Notes: generated by a model from the sequence alone, not told the origin. Positions 27,338 through 37,323 are shown, numbered from the stretch's first letter. The stretch: DNA of 64,000 nt from Deltaproteobacteria bacterium (GCA_019162745.1 JAFLLC010000122.1:1-64000), one strand, 5' to 3'. Program-made: numbers and translations.

Positions 27338-29266
27338 TCAGGATTTCCTCAGCGGGATCACCTTGGCAGAGGCGGAATGAGCGGGTGCAAAAAGGTCGGG
27401 CCGCATACGCTGGAACGTATGCGGCGCTTCACCGTTAAAACTGTAGCTTGGCTTGAATTCGGGAACCAGCCGTTTCAGGGATTCCATCAACTCACCAACA
27501 GAGTCTGAACGTGCCGCTTCGTATAAGCTGCCAAGTTCATCCCTGACCGGTTGCAGATCGATATGAACCGGGCCCAGCACCTTTATCTTGCTGTGGGCCG
27601 TCGGCAGAACCCCTTCGCCATCAATCAGCAGCTCTTCGAACAGCTTTTCACCCGGGCGCAGACCGGTAATAACGATATCGATGTCTTCATACGGGGTCAG
27701 TCCCGACAGCCTGATCAACTCCTCGGCCAGGTCAATGATCCGCACCGGCTCACCCATATCCAGCAGCAGAATCTCGCTGCCGCTCCCCATCCCCCCCGCC
27801 TGCAGCACGAGCTGCGTCGCCTCGGGGATGGTCATGAAATAGCGGATGACCCGTTTATCGGTTACCGTCACCGGCCCCCCCTTGGCGATCTGTTCCTTGA
27901 AAAGAGGGATCACGCTGCCGTTGCTCCCGAGCACATTGCCGAAGCGGACCGTTGTGAAGCGGGTAGCGCTGACCCGTGAAAGCGCCTGGATGTAAATCTC
28001 TGCAGTTCTCTTCGTCGCCCCCATCACATTGGTCGGGTTAACCGCCTTATCGGTAGAAATCATAACCAGATTGCGGGTTTTGCACTGGTGGGCGGCATCG
28101 GCGACGTTGCGCGAACCGAAAACATTGTTCAGTACCGCCTGCGCCGGGTTGTACTCCATCATCGGCACATGCTTGTAAGCGGCGGCGTGAAACACTACCT
28201 CCGGGGCAAATTCATCAAAGGAGAGCATGATCTTGTCGCGGTCGCGCACGTCAGCAATCAGCGGCATGATTCTGACTTTGGGAAAGCGGGCAATCAGCTC
28301 CTTTTCTATCTCGTAGAGCGGGGTCTCAGCCTGGTCCAGCAGGATCAGTTTTGCCGGGCCGAACTGGGCCACCTGACGGCAGATTTCGCTGCCGATGCTC
28401 CCGGCCGCGCCAGTGACAAGTACGCGCTTGCCGGTCAGATAACTGCCGATCAGCTCACGATCAAGCACCACCGGTTCCCTCCCCAGCAGATCCTCTATTT
28501 CGACATTTTTTATCTGTGACACCGTCAGCGTGCCATCTATCAGCTCACCGATACTGGGGAGAGTTTTGAAGGTCACGTTGGCATCCTTACAGCAATCCAC
28601 GATGCCCCTGAGAGTCTTTCCGTCGGCCGAAGGCATGGCGATAATAACATCTTCTATCTCGTTGGCGGCAATCAGCGCTTTCAGCTGTTTGGTCCCCCCA
28701 AGCACAGTAACGCCATGCAGCTTCATCCCCTTCTTTCTGTCGTCGTCATCGATAAAACCGCATATGGAGTAAGCTGCATGCGGCTGGCGGCGGATCTCCT
28801 TCAGGAGCAGACTCCCCGCTTCACCGGCGCCGATGATCAGCGTCCGCGGCCCTTCACAGCTTCGGCCGACTACATATGTTTCCCGCCAGACACGCCACAC
28901 CAACCGACTGGCTGCCAGCAGCGCAAAGAGCAGAATCCAGTCGAGGACAAATATCGAACGGGGGATCGGGGTAAACTGCCGCAGAAAAAAAATGGCCGCA
29001 ACGGCCAGAACAGAGGAGAGGGTCACCCCTTTGAGGATTTCAATCGCATCCTGTACAGATGCATAGCGCCAGAGGCTGTTGTAAAATCCGATGACAACAA
29101 ACACCAGCGGCTTGACGATCATGACGACCAGCAGGCATTCCCAGAAAAGGTCGAACTGCTGCTGCGGGATGGTAAAATCGAAACGGAGCAGGAATGCCAT
29201 GCAGAGAGCAAGAGCTATTAGCAGAATATCAAAGAGAAAAACGATCAGGCGGCGTTTACTGAACAT
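27338..29266 (-). CDS. CapD/FlaA1-type nucleotide-sugar epimerase/dehydratase
   Basis: A 642-residue membrane-anchored short-chain dehydrogenase of the CapD/WbpM/PglF group, which dehydrates UDP-GlcNAc-type sugars at C4/C6. Four to five N-terminal helices (residues 1-110) precede a first Rossmann motif (IIGAGEAGSLLLKE). The catalytic SDR domain begins at VLVTGAAGSIGSEICRQ and carries DKAVNPTNVMGATKR, where Met takes the usual Tyr position, as in the long-chain members of this group. The ATG at 29264-29266 gives MFSKRRLIVFLFDILL; a start 12 codons earlier is possible. It follows gmd and is the first committed modification step in the block. Confidence 0.92.
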   Translation of the reverse strand: MFSKRRLIVFLFDILLIALALCMAFLLRFDFTIPQQQFDLFWECLLVVMIVKPLVFVVIGFYNSLWRYASVQDAIEILKGVTLSSVLAVAAIFFLRQFTPIPRSIFVLDWILLFALLAASRLVWRVWRETYVVGRSCEGPRTLIIGAGEAGSLLLKEIRRQPHAAYSICGFIDDDDRKKGMKLHGVTVLGGTKQLKALIAANEIEDVIIAMPSADGKTLRGIVDCCKDANVTFKTLPSIGELIDGTLTVSQIKNVEIEDLLGREPVVLDRELIGSYLTGKRVLVTGAAGSIGSEICRQVAQFGPAKLILLDQAETPLYEIEKELIARFPKVRIMPLIADVRDRDKIMLSFDEFAPEVVFHAAAYKHVPMMEYNPAQAVLNNVFGSRNVADAAHQCKTRNLVMISTDKAVNPTNVMGATKRTAEIYIQALSRVSATRFTTVRFGNVLGSNGSVIPLFKEQIAKGGPVTVTDKRVIRYFMTIPEATQLVLQAGGMGSGSEILLLDMGEPVRIIDLAEELIRLSGLTPYEDIDIVITGLRPGEKLFEELLIDGEGVLPTAHSKIKVLGPVHIDLQPVRDELGSLYEAARSDSVGELMESLKRLVPEFKPSYSFNGEAPHTFQRMRPDLFAPAHSASAKVIPLRKS

Positions 29267-29334
29267 ATATGAATGAATCCCGGTATTATTTATAGTTATC
29301 ATTAATAAATTAAGTTTTTATTGGTATGCCCGTA

Positions 29335-30384
29335 TCACCCATCTGCCCGCTTCTTGCGCTCGGCGAGCGCGAAGTCGGCATCGGTCATCATCTCCACCAA
29401 CCCCTCGAAGCTGGTCGTCAGTTCCCACCCGAGCTGTTTCTTCGCTTTGGCCGGATTGCCGAGCAGCAGGTCAACTTCCGCCGGACGGAAGTATTTGGGA
29501 TCGATACGAATCAAGGCTCTCCCGGTTTGCGTATCGATGCCCATTTCCTCTTCACCGCTCCCCTGCCACTCCAGCGTCATGCCGAGGCGGGCAAAGACCT
29601 TTTCGGCGAAGGTGCGTACCATGTAGGTCTCACCGGTAGCGATGACATAATCGTCAGGCTGCTCCTGCTGAAGCATCCGCCACATCGCCTCGACGTAATC
29701 ACCGGCAAAGCCCCAGTCTCTTTTCGCGTCGATGTTACCGAGGTAGAGGCACTCCTGCATTCCGAGCTTGATACGGGCTGCGGCGCGGGTAATTTTGCGG
29801 GTGACGAAGGTCTCGCCGCGGCGGGGCGATTCGTGGTTGAAGAGGATGCCGTTACTGGCGTGCATGCCGTAGCTTTCGCGATAGTTCTGAGTGATATAGA
29901 ACGCGTATGCCTTGGCGCAGGCGTAGGGTGAGCGGGGGTAAAAGGGGGTCGTCTCACTCTGGGGGGTTTCTACCACCTTGCCGTACAGTTCTGACGATGA
30001 CGCCTGGTAAAAGCGGGTGTTAAGACCGGTTTCGCGGATCCCTTCCAATATGCGGACGGTGCCAAGACCATCGACTTCTCCGGTATATTCGGGTACGTCG
30101 AAGGAGACGCGGACATGGCTCTGGGCACCGAGATTGTAAATCTCGTCTGGCTGGATAGCCCGCAGCAGCATGTTGATGGAGCTGGCGTCGTTCAGGTCAC
30201 CATAGTGGAGGAACAGCCGGACATCTTTTTCGTGCGGATCGCGGTAGATGTGGTCGATGCGCCCGGTGTTGAACGATGAGGAGCGGCGGATCATGCCGTG
30301 GACTTCGTACCCTTTGCTGAGGAGCAGTTCCGCGAGATAAGAACCGTCCTGACCGGTGATGCCGGTAATAAGCGCTTTTTTCAT
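29335..30384 (-). CDS. gmd: GDP-mannose 4,6-dehydratase
   Basis: A 349-residue SDR enzyme that converts GDP-mannose to GDP-4-keto-6-deoxymannose, the precursor of fucose, rhamnose or perosamine. The NAD-binding [17 protein letters not shown] starts at residue 5. The catalytic YxxxK is YACAKAYAF in [34 protein letters not shown] near the C-terminus is the family signature. The ATG at 30382-30384 has GGAGG upstream. The reading frame is open for a further 400 bases into the phosphate transporter gene, but that part is not coding. GDP-mannose could come from the guanylyltransferase fusion at 16-18 kb. The partner reductase is not in the window. Confidence 0.96.
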   Translation of the reverse strand: MKKALITGITGQDGSYLAELLLSKGYEVHGMIRRSSSFNTGRIDHIYRDPHEKDVRLFLHYGDLNDASSINMLLRAIQPDEIYNLGAQSHVRVSFDVPEYTGEVDGLGTVRILEGIRETGLNTRFYQASSSELYGKVVETPQSETTPFYPRSPYACAKAYAFYITQNYRESYGMHASNGILFNHESPRRGETFVTRKITRAAARIKLGMQECLYLGNIDAKRDWGFAGDYVEAMWRMLQQEQPDDYVIATGETYMVRTFAEKVFARLGMTLEWQGSGEEEMGIDTQTGRALIRIDPKYFRPAEVDLLLGNPAKAKKQLGWELTTSFEGLVEMMTDADFALAERKKRADG

Positions 30385-30428
30385 TGGTTGTTTCCTCCGT
30401 CTTTCAATCTTGAATTCCTTAACGCCTT

Positions 30429-31430
30429 TTATTTCCCCAGCAACGGGCTCATGACCTGATAGGTCAGGTAGGCCATCAGCGCCGAAGCAGGAATAGTGAG
30501 AATCCAGGCGACCAGAATCCGCTTGGCGACATTCCAGTTGACCGCTGTCAGCCGTTTGGAGAGTCCTACTCCCAGGATGGTCGAGGTTATGACGTGGGTG
30601 GTGCTGGTCGGCATGCCAAAAGCTGAGGCTCCGAGGATGACGCCGGCCGAGGCGCTTTCCACGCAGAAGCCGTGTACCGGCTGCAACTTGACAAAGTCGT
30701 GACCGACAGTCTTGATGATCCGCCACCCGCCGGCTGCGGTGCCGAACGCCATCGCTGTTGCGCAGGCCACCATGACCTCCCACGGTACGGCAAAGGTTTT
30801 GAGAGTCCCGTAGCTGACCAGCGCCAGGGTGATGACCCCCATCGATTTCTGGGCATCGGCGGTGCCGTGCGAAAAGGCCATCAAGGCAGCCGAGGCGATC
30901 TGCAGCCGGCGGAAGTGCTTATTGAGACTGCTGGGGGCGCTGTTGCGGAAGATCCGGTAAAGGATCATCATGAAGATAAAGCCGACAATGGTCCCCAGAA
31001 TCGGGGAAAGCACCAGCGCCATGACGATCTTCTGTAATCCCTCCCACTTTAGAGCACCCATGCCTGCATGGGCAAACACCGCCCCCATGATACCGCCGAT
31101 GATGGCGTGCGAAGAGGAGGAGGGGAGGCCGTAATACCAGGTGATCAGATTCCAGATAATTGCACCTGCTATACCGGCCAGCACAACCATCTGGGTCACA
31201 TTGGCGCCATCAACAATCCCTTTGCCGATCGTTGTGGCGACTTTGGTCGAGATCATCGCACCTGCAAAGTTGAGCACCGCCGCCATTATGATGGCCGACC
31301 TGACCGAAAGGGCACGGGTCGAGATACAGGTGGCGATGGCATTGGCGGTGTCGTGAAAACCGTTGATGTAGTCGAAAAGAAGCGCCGCCAGGATCACCAG
31401 ACAGAGCATCAGGAAGGCCGGATCAAGCAT
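30429..31430 (-). CDS. pit: Inorganic phosphate transporter, PiT family
   Basis: A 333-residue low-affinity phosphate (metal-phosphate) permease. The N-terminal signature [20 protein letters not shown] (residues 20-39) and the second inverted half, [19 protein letters not shown], are the paired PD001131-type motifs of the family. About ten helices are predicted. The ATG lies within the end of the upstream DUF47 gene with an 8-base overlap (ATGCTTGA). DUF47 proteins are PhoU-like and are regularly coupled to PiT, so the two probably form one regulated uptake unit. Confidence 0.94.
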   Translation of the reverse strand: MLDPAFLMLCLVILAALLFDYINGFHDTANAIATCISTRALSVRSAIIMAAVLNFAGAMISTKVATTIGKGIVDGANVTQMVVLAGIAGAIIWNLITWYYGLPSSSSHAIIGGIMGAVFAHAGMGALKWEGLQKIVMALVLSPILGTIVGFIFMMILYRIFRNSAPSSLNKHFRRLQIASAALMAFSHGTADAQKSMGVITLALVSYGTLKTFAVPWEVMVACATAMAFGTAAGGWRIIKTVGHDFVKLQPVHGFCVESASAGVILGASAFGMPTSTTHVITSTILGVGLSKRLTAVNWNVAKRILVAWILTIPASALMAYLTYQVMSPLLGK

Positions 31431-32043
31431 TCTTTACCACCACGCTTTCGAGGATATTGGAGGCGTCTTCGCACCTGTCGGTCGACTTTTCGAGCGTTTC
31501 GTAGATTTCCTTCCATTTGATCAGCTGGATCGGATCTTTCTCTTCATCGAACAGGCGGCTGATCGCCTCACGCGAAACCCGGTCCGCTTCATTCTCCAGC
31601 GTATTGATTTCCATACACGCCTCGAAAATCTGCTCGTTGGTCTTCTTCCCCAGCATCGCTACCGCCTTGTCGACCGCATAACACGACTGCAGGATGATGA
31701 AACCGAGCGTTTTGGCTTCGGGTGGGATCGCTTCGACATTGTACATGATGATCCGCTGGGCGGAGGCGTCAATCAGGTCAAGGATGTCGTCCAGCTTGGA
31801 GGCGAGCGAGTAGATATCTTCCCGGTCCAGAGGCGTTACAAAGGTCTTGTTCAGGGTCTGGATGATTTCGTGGGTGATCGAATCGCCTTTATGTTCCAGA
31901 TCCTTGATCGCGCGCTGGCTTTCAACGGGGTTTTCAAAACTATCCAGCATCTCCTTGAGGAGCTTGGCCCCTTCGATGATGTTCTCGGTCATCTGTTTGA
32001 AAAGCTTGAAAAATTTTTCTTCCTTAGGTATCAATCCGAACAT
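31423..32043 (-). CDS. DUF47/PhoU-like regulator of PiT
   Basis: A 206-residue cytoplasmic all-helical protein of the DUF47 family (YkaA/Pit accessory protein), a PhoU relative. It begins MFGLIPKEEKFFKLFKQMTE, the standard start of the family. Conserved acidic helices DLEHKGDSITHEI and SLASKLDDILDLIDAS could bind metal as in PhoU. The ATG at 32041-32043 is chosen for its GGAGG site; a longer frame adds 19 residues without support. It precedes the PiT gene with overlapping codons. It is divergent from uppP with 176 bases between. Confidence 0.92.
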   Translation of the reverse strand: MFGLIPKEEKFFKLFKQMTENIIEGAKLLKEMLDSFENPVESQRAIKDLEHKGDSITHEIIQTLNKTFVTPLDREDIYSLASKLDDILDLIDASAQRIIMYNVEAIPPEAKTLGFIILQSCYAVDKAVAMLGKKTNEQIFEACMEINTLENEADRVSREAISRLFDEEKDPIQLIKWKEIYETLEKSTDRCEDASNILESVVVKNA

Positions 32044-32161
32044 GTCTGCGCCTCCGTTAATTTTGTGCCGACTCCGTTTAAAACTGTCAATTAATAGCAC
32101 ACTTTTTGCCCCGATTACAGGGTAAATTTACCTTTACGCCCCTGCATCGCAGTAACAGTGA

Positions 32162-32190
32162 TTGCCTTTGCTGACAGGTTGCAGTATCAT
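32162..32190 (+). promoter_or_regulatory. Candidate promoter of uppP
   Basis: TTGCCT (4/6 of the -35 consensus) and TATCAT (5/6 of the -10) are separated by 17 bases and lie 30 bases before the uppP start. The leader carries AAAGGAGTGTGAG directly before the ATG. The same gap serves the divergent DUF47 gene. Confidence 0.45.
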
Positions 32191-32219
32191 TCAAAATTTT
32201 AAATATAAAGGAGTGTGAG

Positions 32220-33041
32220 ATGGATCTGTTCCATGCCGCTGTTCTCGGCACCCTGCAAGGCTTTACCGAGGTGCTGCCGATCAGCAGCTCGGCCCACCTG
32301 ATTCTGATTCCCTGGCTGTTCAATTGGCCGGAATCCGGCCTGACTTTTGACGTTGCACTCCATCTGGGCACTTTTCTGGCGCTGACCATCTATTTCCGCC
32401 GCGACATAATCGAAATACTGTTTTCATTCTTCGATGTCCTGGCCACGCGCAAACTGAATACTCCCGCCCGGAGATTACCTTTTCTGATCATTGCCGCCAC
32501 AGTCCCTGCCGCCATAGTCGGCAAACTGTTCGAGCACCAGGTTGAAGCGATCTTTCGCTCTAATCCGCTGCTGATTGCTGTATTGATGGTTGTTTTCGGT
32601 TTTATTCTCGGTTTGGCCGATTATTTCGGGCGCAAACGTTTGGTACTGGCCGATATTAAACCAGCGGGCGCCCTGACGGTCGGCATCATGCAATGTTTGG
32701 CACTGCTCCCCGGTGTTTCGCGCTCCGGTATCACGATCACCGCCGGACTGATGCTGGGCTTCACCCGCGAGAGCGCCGCCCGCTTCTCATTCCTGATATC
32801 GCTGCCGATTGTTGCCGGCGCAGCGCTGCTAAAATGCGTGGAGCTGTTCAAACAGGGCATTCCGGCCGGTGAAGGCGTGCCGATGCTGGTCGGGGTCATA
32901 TTTGCGGCTGTTACCGGTTATATCAGCGTCGCCTTTCTGCTCCGTTTTGTACAGAAAAGAAGCCTGTCACCGTTTGTCTGGTACCGGTTTATCGTGGGGA
33001 GCGCTTTGATTGTCGCAATTTTATCGGGATTTAAGGGATAG
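32220..33041 (+). CDS. uppP: Undecaprenyl-diphosphatase UppP/BacA
   Basis: A 273-residue membrane phosphatase that recycles undecaprenyl pyrophosphate to the monophosphate carrier for peptidoglycan and polysaccharide synthesis. The catalytic region GFTEVLPISSSAHL lies at residues 14-27 and the second conserved loop, LPGVSRSGITITAGL, at about 163-177. Eight helices are predicted. The gene is complete and followed 8 bases later by radC, so the two are likely co-transcribed. It also confers bacitracin tolerance in other species when over-expressed (general knowledge). Confidence 0.97.
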   Translation: MDLFHAAVLGTLQGFTEVLPISSSAHLILIPWLFNWPESGLTFDVALHLGTFLALTIYFRRDIIEILFSFFDVLATRKLNTPARRLPFLIIAATVPAAIVGKLFEHQVEAIFRSNPLLIAVLMVVFGFILGLADYFGRKRLVLADIKPAGALTVGIMQCLALLPGVSRSGITITAGLMLGFTRESAARFSFLISLPIVAGAALLKCVELFKQGIPAGEGVPMLVGVIFAAVTGYISVAFLLRFVQKRSLSPFVWYRFIVGSALIVAILSGFKG

Positions 33042-33049
33042 GGGGATTT

Positions 33050-33739
33050 ATGGCAGGCGGCATCAAAGAGTGGCCCGAGAATGAACGACCGCGCGAAAAG
33101 ATGCTCAAAGGGGGTGCTGCAACACTCTCGGATGCCGAACTGCTGGCACTGGTCATAAGAAGCGGCGACTCCGGCAGCAAGCAGAGTGCTATTGATCTCG
33201 GGCGGGGTCTGATCAAACATTTCAGCGGAAATCTGCGTGAGCTGGGGAGCGCCGACATAGCTGAACTCTGTGCCATCAAGGGAGTGGGATTAGCTAAGGC
33301 AACCGGTATAAAGGCCGCCTTCACGCTGGCTTCACGTTTCCAGGGGAGAAAACTGGAACGGTTCGACCGCTTCACTTCCCCACAGCAGGTCTTCGACTAT
33401 TTTCACCACGAGTTCCGCGACAGCCGCAAGGAATATTTTCTGGTGCTGCTGCTGGACGGCAAAAACCGCATTATCAAGAGGGTCCAGATCTCCGAGGGGA
33501 GCCTTAACCAGAGCATCGTCCATCCGCGTGAGGTCTTTGCCCCGGCGGTAAAGGAATCGGCCGCTGCGGTGATCCTGGTACACAACCACCCGACCGGCGA
33601 CCCGGCCCCCAGCTCCGAAGATATCGCGATCACGCGCCGGCTGAAGGAGGCGGGGGAGATCATGGGGATCAAGGTGCTGGATCACATCATCGTCGGTGAC
33701 GGAGAGTATTTGAGTTTTGTTGAGCGTGGGTTACTTTAG
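33050..33739 (+). CDS. radC: RadC-family JAB/MPN domain protein
   Basis: A 229-residue RadC homologue. An N-terminal UPF0758 helix-hairpin-helix-like half (ELCAIKGVGLAKATGIKAAF, about 70-90) precedes a JAB metalloprotease-fold domain with the zinc motif HNHPTGDPAPSSED (about 178-191). The old name refers to repair, but later work assigned the E. coli radC102 phenotype to recG; the molecular function remains unsettled. It overlaps hemG on the opposite strand at the 3' ends by four bases. GGGGGATTT provides the ribosome site. Confidence 0.95.
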   Translation: MAGGIKEWPENERPREKMLKGGAATLSDAELLALVIRSGDSGSKQSAIDLGRGLIKHFSGNLRELGSADIAELCAIKGVGLAKATGIKAAFTLASRFQGRKLERFDRFTSPQQVFDYFHHEFRDSRKEYFLVLLLDGKNRIIKRVQISEGSLNQSIVHPREVFAPAVKESAAAVILVHNHPTGDPAPSSEDIAITRRLKEAGEIMGIKVLDHIIVGDGEYLSFVERGLL

Positions 33740-35142
33740 ATTTGCGCCAGCGCCTCATCTGCCGCCCGTTCTGCCGCCGCGACGCAATCATTCAGGCCGA
33801 TACCGCGATAGGAGTTGCCGGTCAGGATCAGCCCCGGCTGCAGACGGAGCGCTTCCGCCAGAGCCTGCAGCCTGCTGCCGTGCCCGACAGTGTACTGCGG
33901 GATAGCCTGCGGATGACGGAATACCCTGATAAATTCCGGTTCAGCATCTATTCCCATAGTTAAACTCAAATCCTTCCTGACCCGTGCCACTATTTCATCA
34001 TCACTCAGCGATACATATTCCGGAAAGCACGCCCCCCCCATCATGCTCCGGAGGAGCACTTTTCCCTCCGGGGCCCGATTCTCGAACATGCTTGAATCCC
34101 ACAGGGTGCCGAGTGTACTCAGCCCCTCCTTTTTCGGAATCAGATAGCCGAAACCATCCAGCGAGCGCCCTATCTGCCCACGACTGTAGCCGAAGCAGAC
34201 GACCGTCATGCTCGCATAAGGAATCTGCTGTAATATTCCGGCTATGCGCCCGTCCAGACCAGCCAGCATCTCCGCCGCGGCAAAAGCGGGTGAGGCCATG
34301 ATTACCACGTCGGCAGCCGCCTCGCTTCCGTCACGGCACGTCACCAGATATGGGGTATCAGCACCCTTACTCACCGAGGTAACTGCGGAGCCAGGACGGA
34401 CGATATCCCCCAGCGAGGCCGCAAGGGCATCGGGGAGATACTGAATCCCTTCACGGAATGATGTCAGGGTTCCTCCCGGACCGGCGGCACTGGAGACAAT
34501 CTTTCCTTCGGCCTGGTCCCGTTTTTTCTTTTTGGCCAGCAGTATCATGGCGCGGATCAGCCCGCCGTATTCCCTCTCCAGTTCGGCGATGCGCGGGAAA
34601 CAGGATACGAGCGACATGGTTTCGGGATCGCCGGCGAAGATGCCGGAAACCATCGGCGCAATCAGTTTGTCGAGCGCTTCCCCACCCAAACGGCGGCGCC
34701 CGAAGGCGGCCAGGGTTTCATCCACCCCAGCCGGGGGAGACGCGATAAACGGGGTCGGTTCCAGCGCCAATCGCAGTTTGCCGGGCCAGGAAATCAGGCG
34801 GCTGCGCAAAAAAGCGGCGGCACCATCCGGCAGCTGGTGCAGTTCTCCGCCGGAGAAGATAAAACGCTTGCGGGCGTTGTCGTTGCTGCGATGCAGGTTC
34901 TGCTCCACTCCAAGCGCCCTGCAGAGATCCAGTGTTTGCGGCTTGCTGTCGAGAAAACCGTTAGGGCCCCATTCGCAGGTGTAGCCGTCAGACTTGATGC
35001 TCCGGATCTTCCCCCCCGGCCGCTCTTCCTTCTCCAGCAGGGTGATATTCTGATCTTTTCCTGCGGCGCGCCCTTTTTCCCGCAGCAGCCAGGCTGTAGC
35101 CAGACCGGAAATGCCGCCACCGATGATAACAATCTTTTTCAT
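33736..35142 (-). CDS. hemG: Protoporphyrinogen oxidase (HemG/HemY type)
   Basis: A 468-residue FAD enzyme that oxidises protoporphyrinogen IX to protoporphyrin IX, the penultimate step in protohaem synthesis; this is the oxygen-type PPO (HemY, called hemG in many genomes). The dinucleotide fold starts MKKIVIIGGGISGLATAWLL. The family's second FAD motif appears near the end as LILTGNSYRGIGLNDCVAAA. It reads toward radC. It stands alone, with the dispersed repeat region upstream, and would need a partner electron acceptor in an anaerobe. Confidence 0.93.
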   Translation of the reverse strand: MKKIVIIGGGISGLATAWLLREKGRAAGKDQNITLLEKEERPGGKIRSIKSDGYTCEWGPNGFLDSKPQTLDLCRALGVEQNLHRSNDNARKRFIFSGGELHQLPDGAAAFLRSRLISWPGKLRLALEPTPFIASPPAGVDETLAAFGRRRLGGEALDKLIAPMVSGIFAGDPETMSLVSCFPRIAELEREYGGLIRAMILLAKKKKRDQAEGKIVSSAAGPGGTLTSFREGIQYLPDALAASLGDIVRPGSAVTSVSKGADTPYLVTCRDGSEAAADVVIMASPAFAAAEMLAGLDGRIAGILQQIPYASMTVVCFGYSRGQIGRSLDGFGYLIPKKEGLSTLGTLWDSSMFENRAPEGKVLLRSMMGGACFPEYVSLSDDEIVARVRKDLSLTMGIDAEPEFIRVFRHPQAIPQYTVGHGSRLQALAEALRLQPGLILTGNSYRGIGLNDCVAAAERAADEALAQI

Positions 35143-35608
35143 GGGTACCCCCCTAATTAACCTGAAACCAGCAGGTTAATAACACGGAGATACGGAAAAC
35201 ACGGAGTAAAATATGAGAGATATAGCTAAAATAATTAGTTTTTTGGTTCACCAAAAAGGTTATTTGTTTTAAACCTTAAGCTTTTGATTTCTCCGTGTTC
35301 TCGCTTAGAAGCGCCTACTTTTGGCCGTGTCTCCGTGTTATTAGAACTGCCGTATATGATCAACCATAAAAAGCATTTGAAACACAGAGCAACAGAGCAA
35401 CTGAGCAAAAACAAAGGAGAATTCAGGTTAAAAACAGAAAAAAACATTCACCATTTTGGTTATACCTGTTGTTGATGTAATTATTTGATTTCTCCGTATT
35501 CTCCGTGTCTCCGTGTTATTAGAACTGCCGTATATGATCAATGGTTTGAAATGCAACTGATACTACGTATGGCCGCCGGCTCTGTCAAGGTATACACCGC
35601 TGACGAAG
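35143..35608. repeat. Dispersed palindromic repeat region (CACGGAG family), copy 2 and duplications
   Basis: This gene-free stretch holds at least two copies of the CACGGAG-type intergenic element. Bases 35237-35304 match the reverse complement of 18409-18473 nearly base for base. In addition a 39-base unit occurs twice without change, at 35325-35363 and 35503-35541; it contains CCGTGTCTCCGTGTTATTAG and AACTGCCGTATATGATCAA. Further decayed arms (AACACGGAGATACGG at 35181, AACACAGAGCAACAGAGC at 35380) are visible. No reading frame with a ribosome site is present. Confidence 0.8.
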
Positions 35609-35668
35609 TTGACAGCACAGCTGTTAGGGCTTACATTGTACCCAAATAATAAACTATGGAGAATTTAT

Positions 35669-36580
35669 ATGGCACAGGCTGATTATTACAAGGCGCTGGG
35701 AATTGAAAAAGGCGCTTCGGCGGACGATATAAAGAAAGCTTTCCGCAAGCTGGCGGTGAAGTATCACCCCGACCGCAATCCGGATAACAAGGGGGCGGAG
35801 GATAAGTTCAAGGAAATCAACGAAGCGTACGCAGTTCTATCTGATCCGGAGAAAAAACAGCAGTATGATACCTTCGGCTCCAGCGGCTTTCACAAACAGT
35901 ACAGCCAGGAGGATATTTTCCGTGGTTTCGATTTCGGCAATGCCTACAAGGATATGGGGGGCGGCGTTGGCGGAGGAGGTGCAGAGGATATTTTTTCACG
36001 CCTCTTCGGCAGCTCATTCGGGCGGGGAAGTTCGCGAAACGGTTATCGCTCGGCCCCGCAGAAGGGGGCTGATCACGAAATGGAACTTACCGTCAGTTTC
36101 CGCGATGCGGCCCAGGGCGCTGAAAAACAGATCGCGTTCCGCCGGGGAGGTGTGCGCGAGGAGTTGAGGGTAAAGATTCCGGCAGGGGTCGATAACGGCA
36201 GCAAAATCCGTATTTCCGGCAAGGGCGCAGGCGGTGAGGGGGGAGGACCAACCGGCGATCTGTTCCTCATCATCCATGTGCTCCCGGACCCGGTCTTTGT
36301 CCGCGACGGCGGCGATCTTTTTGTTGAGCGCTCCATTCCCTTCAGCGCGGCCTGTCTGGGGATTTCTCTCGACGTACCAACACTGGAGGGGGACAGACGG
36401 ATCAAGGTGCCGGCCGGTATTCAGCCAGGGACCAAAATCAGGCTGAAGGGATGCGGCATCAAATCGATCGGCTCAAATGCGAAAGGGGATCTTTATGTAA
36501 AAATAGGGGTACATATTCCTGAGGTATTGAACGGTGAGCAGAAAAAGCTGGTGGAGGAACTGGCGGCAAAGGGGCTGTAA
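35669..36580 (+). CDS. cbpA: CbpA-type DnaJ co-chaperone
   Basis: A 303-residue J-domain protein. The J domain (residues 4-66) carries the HPD tripeptide in [10 protein letters not shown] Gly/Phe-rich linker (about 85-130, [20 protein letters not shown]) follows, then two DnaJ C-terminal beta domains ([20 protein letters not shown] and [20 protein letters not shown]). No zinc-finger Cys motif is present, so it is CbpA/DnaJ class B. It stimulates DnaK ATPase. The ATG at 35669-35671 (GGAG upstream) gives [13 protein letters not shown] hairpin (36584-36626) follows the stop. Confidence 0.93.
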   Translation: MAQADYYKALGIEKGASADDIKKAFRKLAVKYHPDRNPDNKGAEDKFKEINEAYAVLSDPEKKQQYDTFGSSGFHKQYSQEDIFRGFDFGNAYKDMGGGVGGGGAEDIFSRLFGSSFGRGSSRNGYRSAPQKGADHEMELTVSFRDAAQGAEKQIAFRRGGVREELRVKIPAGVDNGSKIRISGKGAGGEGGGPTGDLFLIIHVLPDPVFVRDGGDLFVERSIPFSAACLGISLDVPTLEGDRRIKVPAGIQPGTKIRLKGCGIKSIGSNAKGDLYVKIGVHIPEVLNGEQKKLVEELAAKGL

Positions 36581-36583
36581 TCC

Positions 36584-36626
36584 GTTGTTGGGCAAAGCAA
36601 ACTCCTCACCTCCTTTGCCCGGCAAC
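36584..36626 (+). terminator. Hairpin after the DnaJ-family gene
   Basis: GTTGTTGGGCAAAG pairs with CTTTGCCCGGCAAC across a 15-base loop, with about 12 of 14 pairs. There is no clear T run after it, so it may be a weak or rho-assisted stop, or an RNA-stabilising end. Confidence 0.4.
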
Positions 36627-36698
36627 CAAAACGTTAAAAGGATTCTTTAGTAAATTCTGTGTCACTTATATCTGCTTTGACCCTGTTTTTTTGAGTGA

Positions 36699-37322
36699 TC
36701 AGTTAACGGTATAGCTCACATTGCCTCCGGCACAGTTATAATCGATCTCACGCGTTACCATCCGCGATATTTTGCCGGATACTACATTTATTTTACGAGC
36801 AAAAATGACAATTTTATTGTTGAGATAACTGTATGTTCCGACAATAGCCTCGGTCTGGTCATAATCATCCTTTTTTATCTCTGAGACCTTCCTCGAAAGC
36901 ACAACCAGACCCTTCTCGTTCAAATTGAAGAATTTCGCGAACTCAACCTGCGTTATTTTTGTGCTGCAGACCGAACTGAGGCTGCCGCGCATCAACTCAC
37001 CCATTAGCAGACCTTGGGACGCGGGGGTAAATGACTGGATGTCAACAAAGTCGGTAACCAGGATAGAATAATCATTGCCGTCATTTGCGCTGGAACATGT
37101 GGACATGTTTTCGGGCGGCGTTCCCCCTTCCGTAAGGCATGGCTCTTTACAAAGTTCGCGGGCAATATCATTGAATAGCAGTTTCAACTCGGTTGACTCC
37201 AAAAGCTGGTTAAATGATTTACCGGAGCAGGTGCTATAGCGCTTGACCGGGTTCTGGGAGGCGCAGCCGGTAAGGAATATAGCCAAAAAAAACGTTGCCA
37301 GTGCAGTTTTATTTATGCTCAT
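36699..37322 (-). CDS. FlgO-like lipoprotein 2
   Basis: A lipoprotein of about 207 residues. The signal is MSINKTALATFFLAIFLTGC, with the lipobox LTGC and the lipidated Cys at residue 20. The body resembles the FlgO domain: YSILVTDFVDIQSF, then GLLMGELMRGSL, EFAKFFNLNEKGLVVLSR and AIVGTYSYLNNKIVIFARKI. It follows the first FlgO-like lipoprotein with a single base between. Vibrio FlgO is an outer-membrane lipoprotein linked to flagella, but no flagellar gene is nearby. The position behind a two-partner secretion pair suggests another surface job. Confidence 0.75.
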   Translation of the reverse strand: MSINKTALATFFLAIFLTGCASQNPVKRYSTCSGKSFNQLLESTELKLLFNDIARELCKEPCLTEGGTPPENMSTCSSANDGNDYSILVTDFVDIQSFTPASQGLLMGELMRGSLSSVCSTKITQVEFAKFFNLNEKGLVVLSRKVSEIKKDDYDQTEAIVGTYSYLNNKIVIFARKINVVSGKISRMVTREIDYNCAGGNVSYTVN

Positions 37323-37323
37323 T

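Noticed and set aside
30385-30783. N-terminal extension of the gmd reading frame
   Set aside because: It overlaps the phosphate transporter gene and ends at the natural [12 protein letters not shown] start with its own ribosome site.
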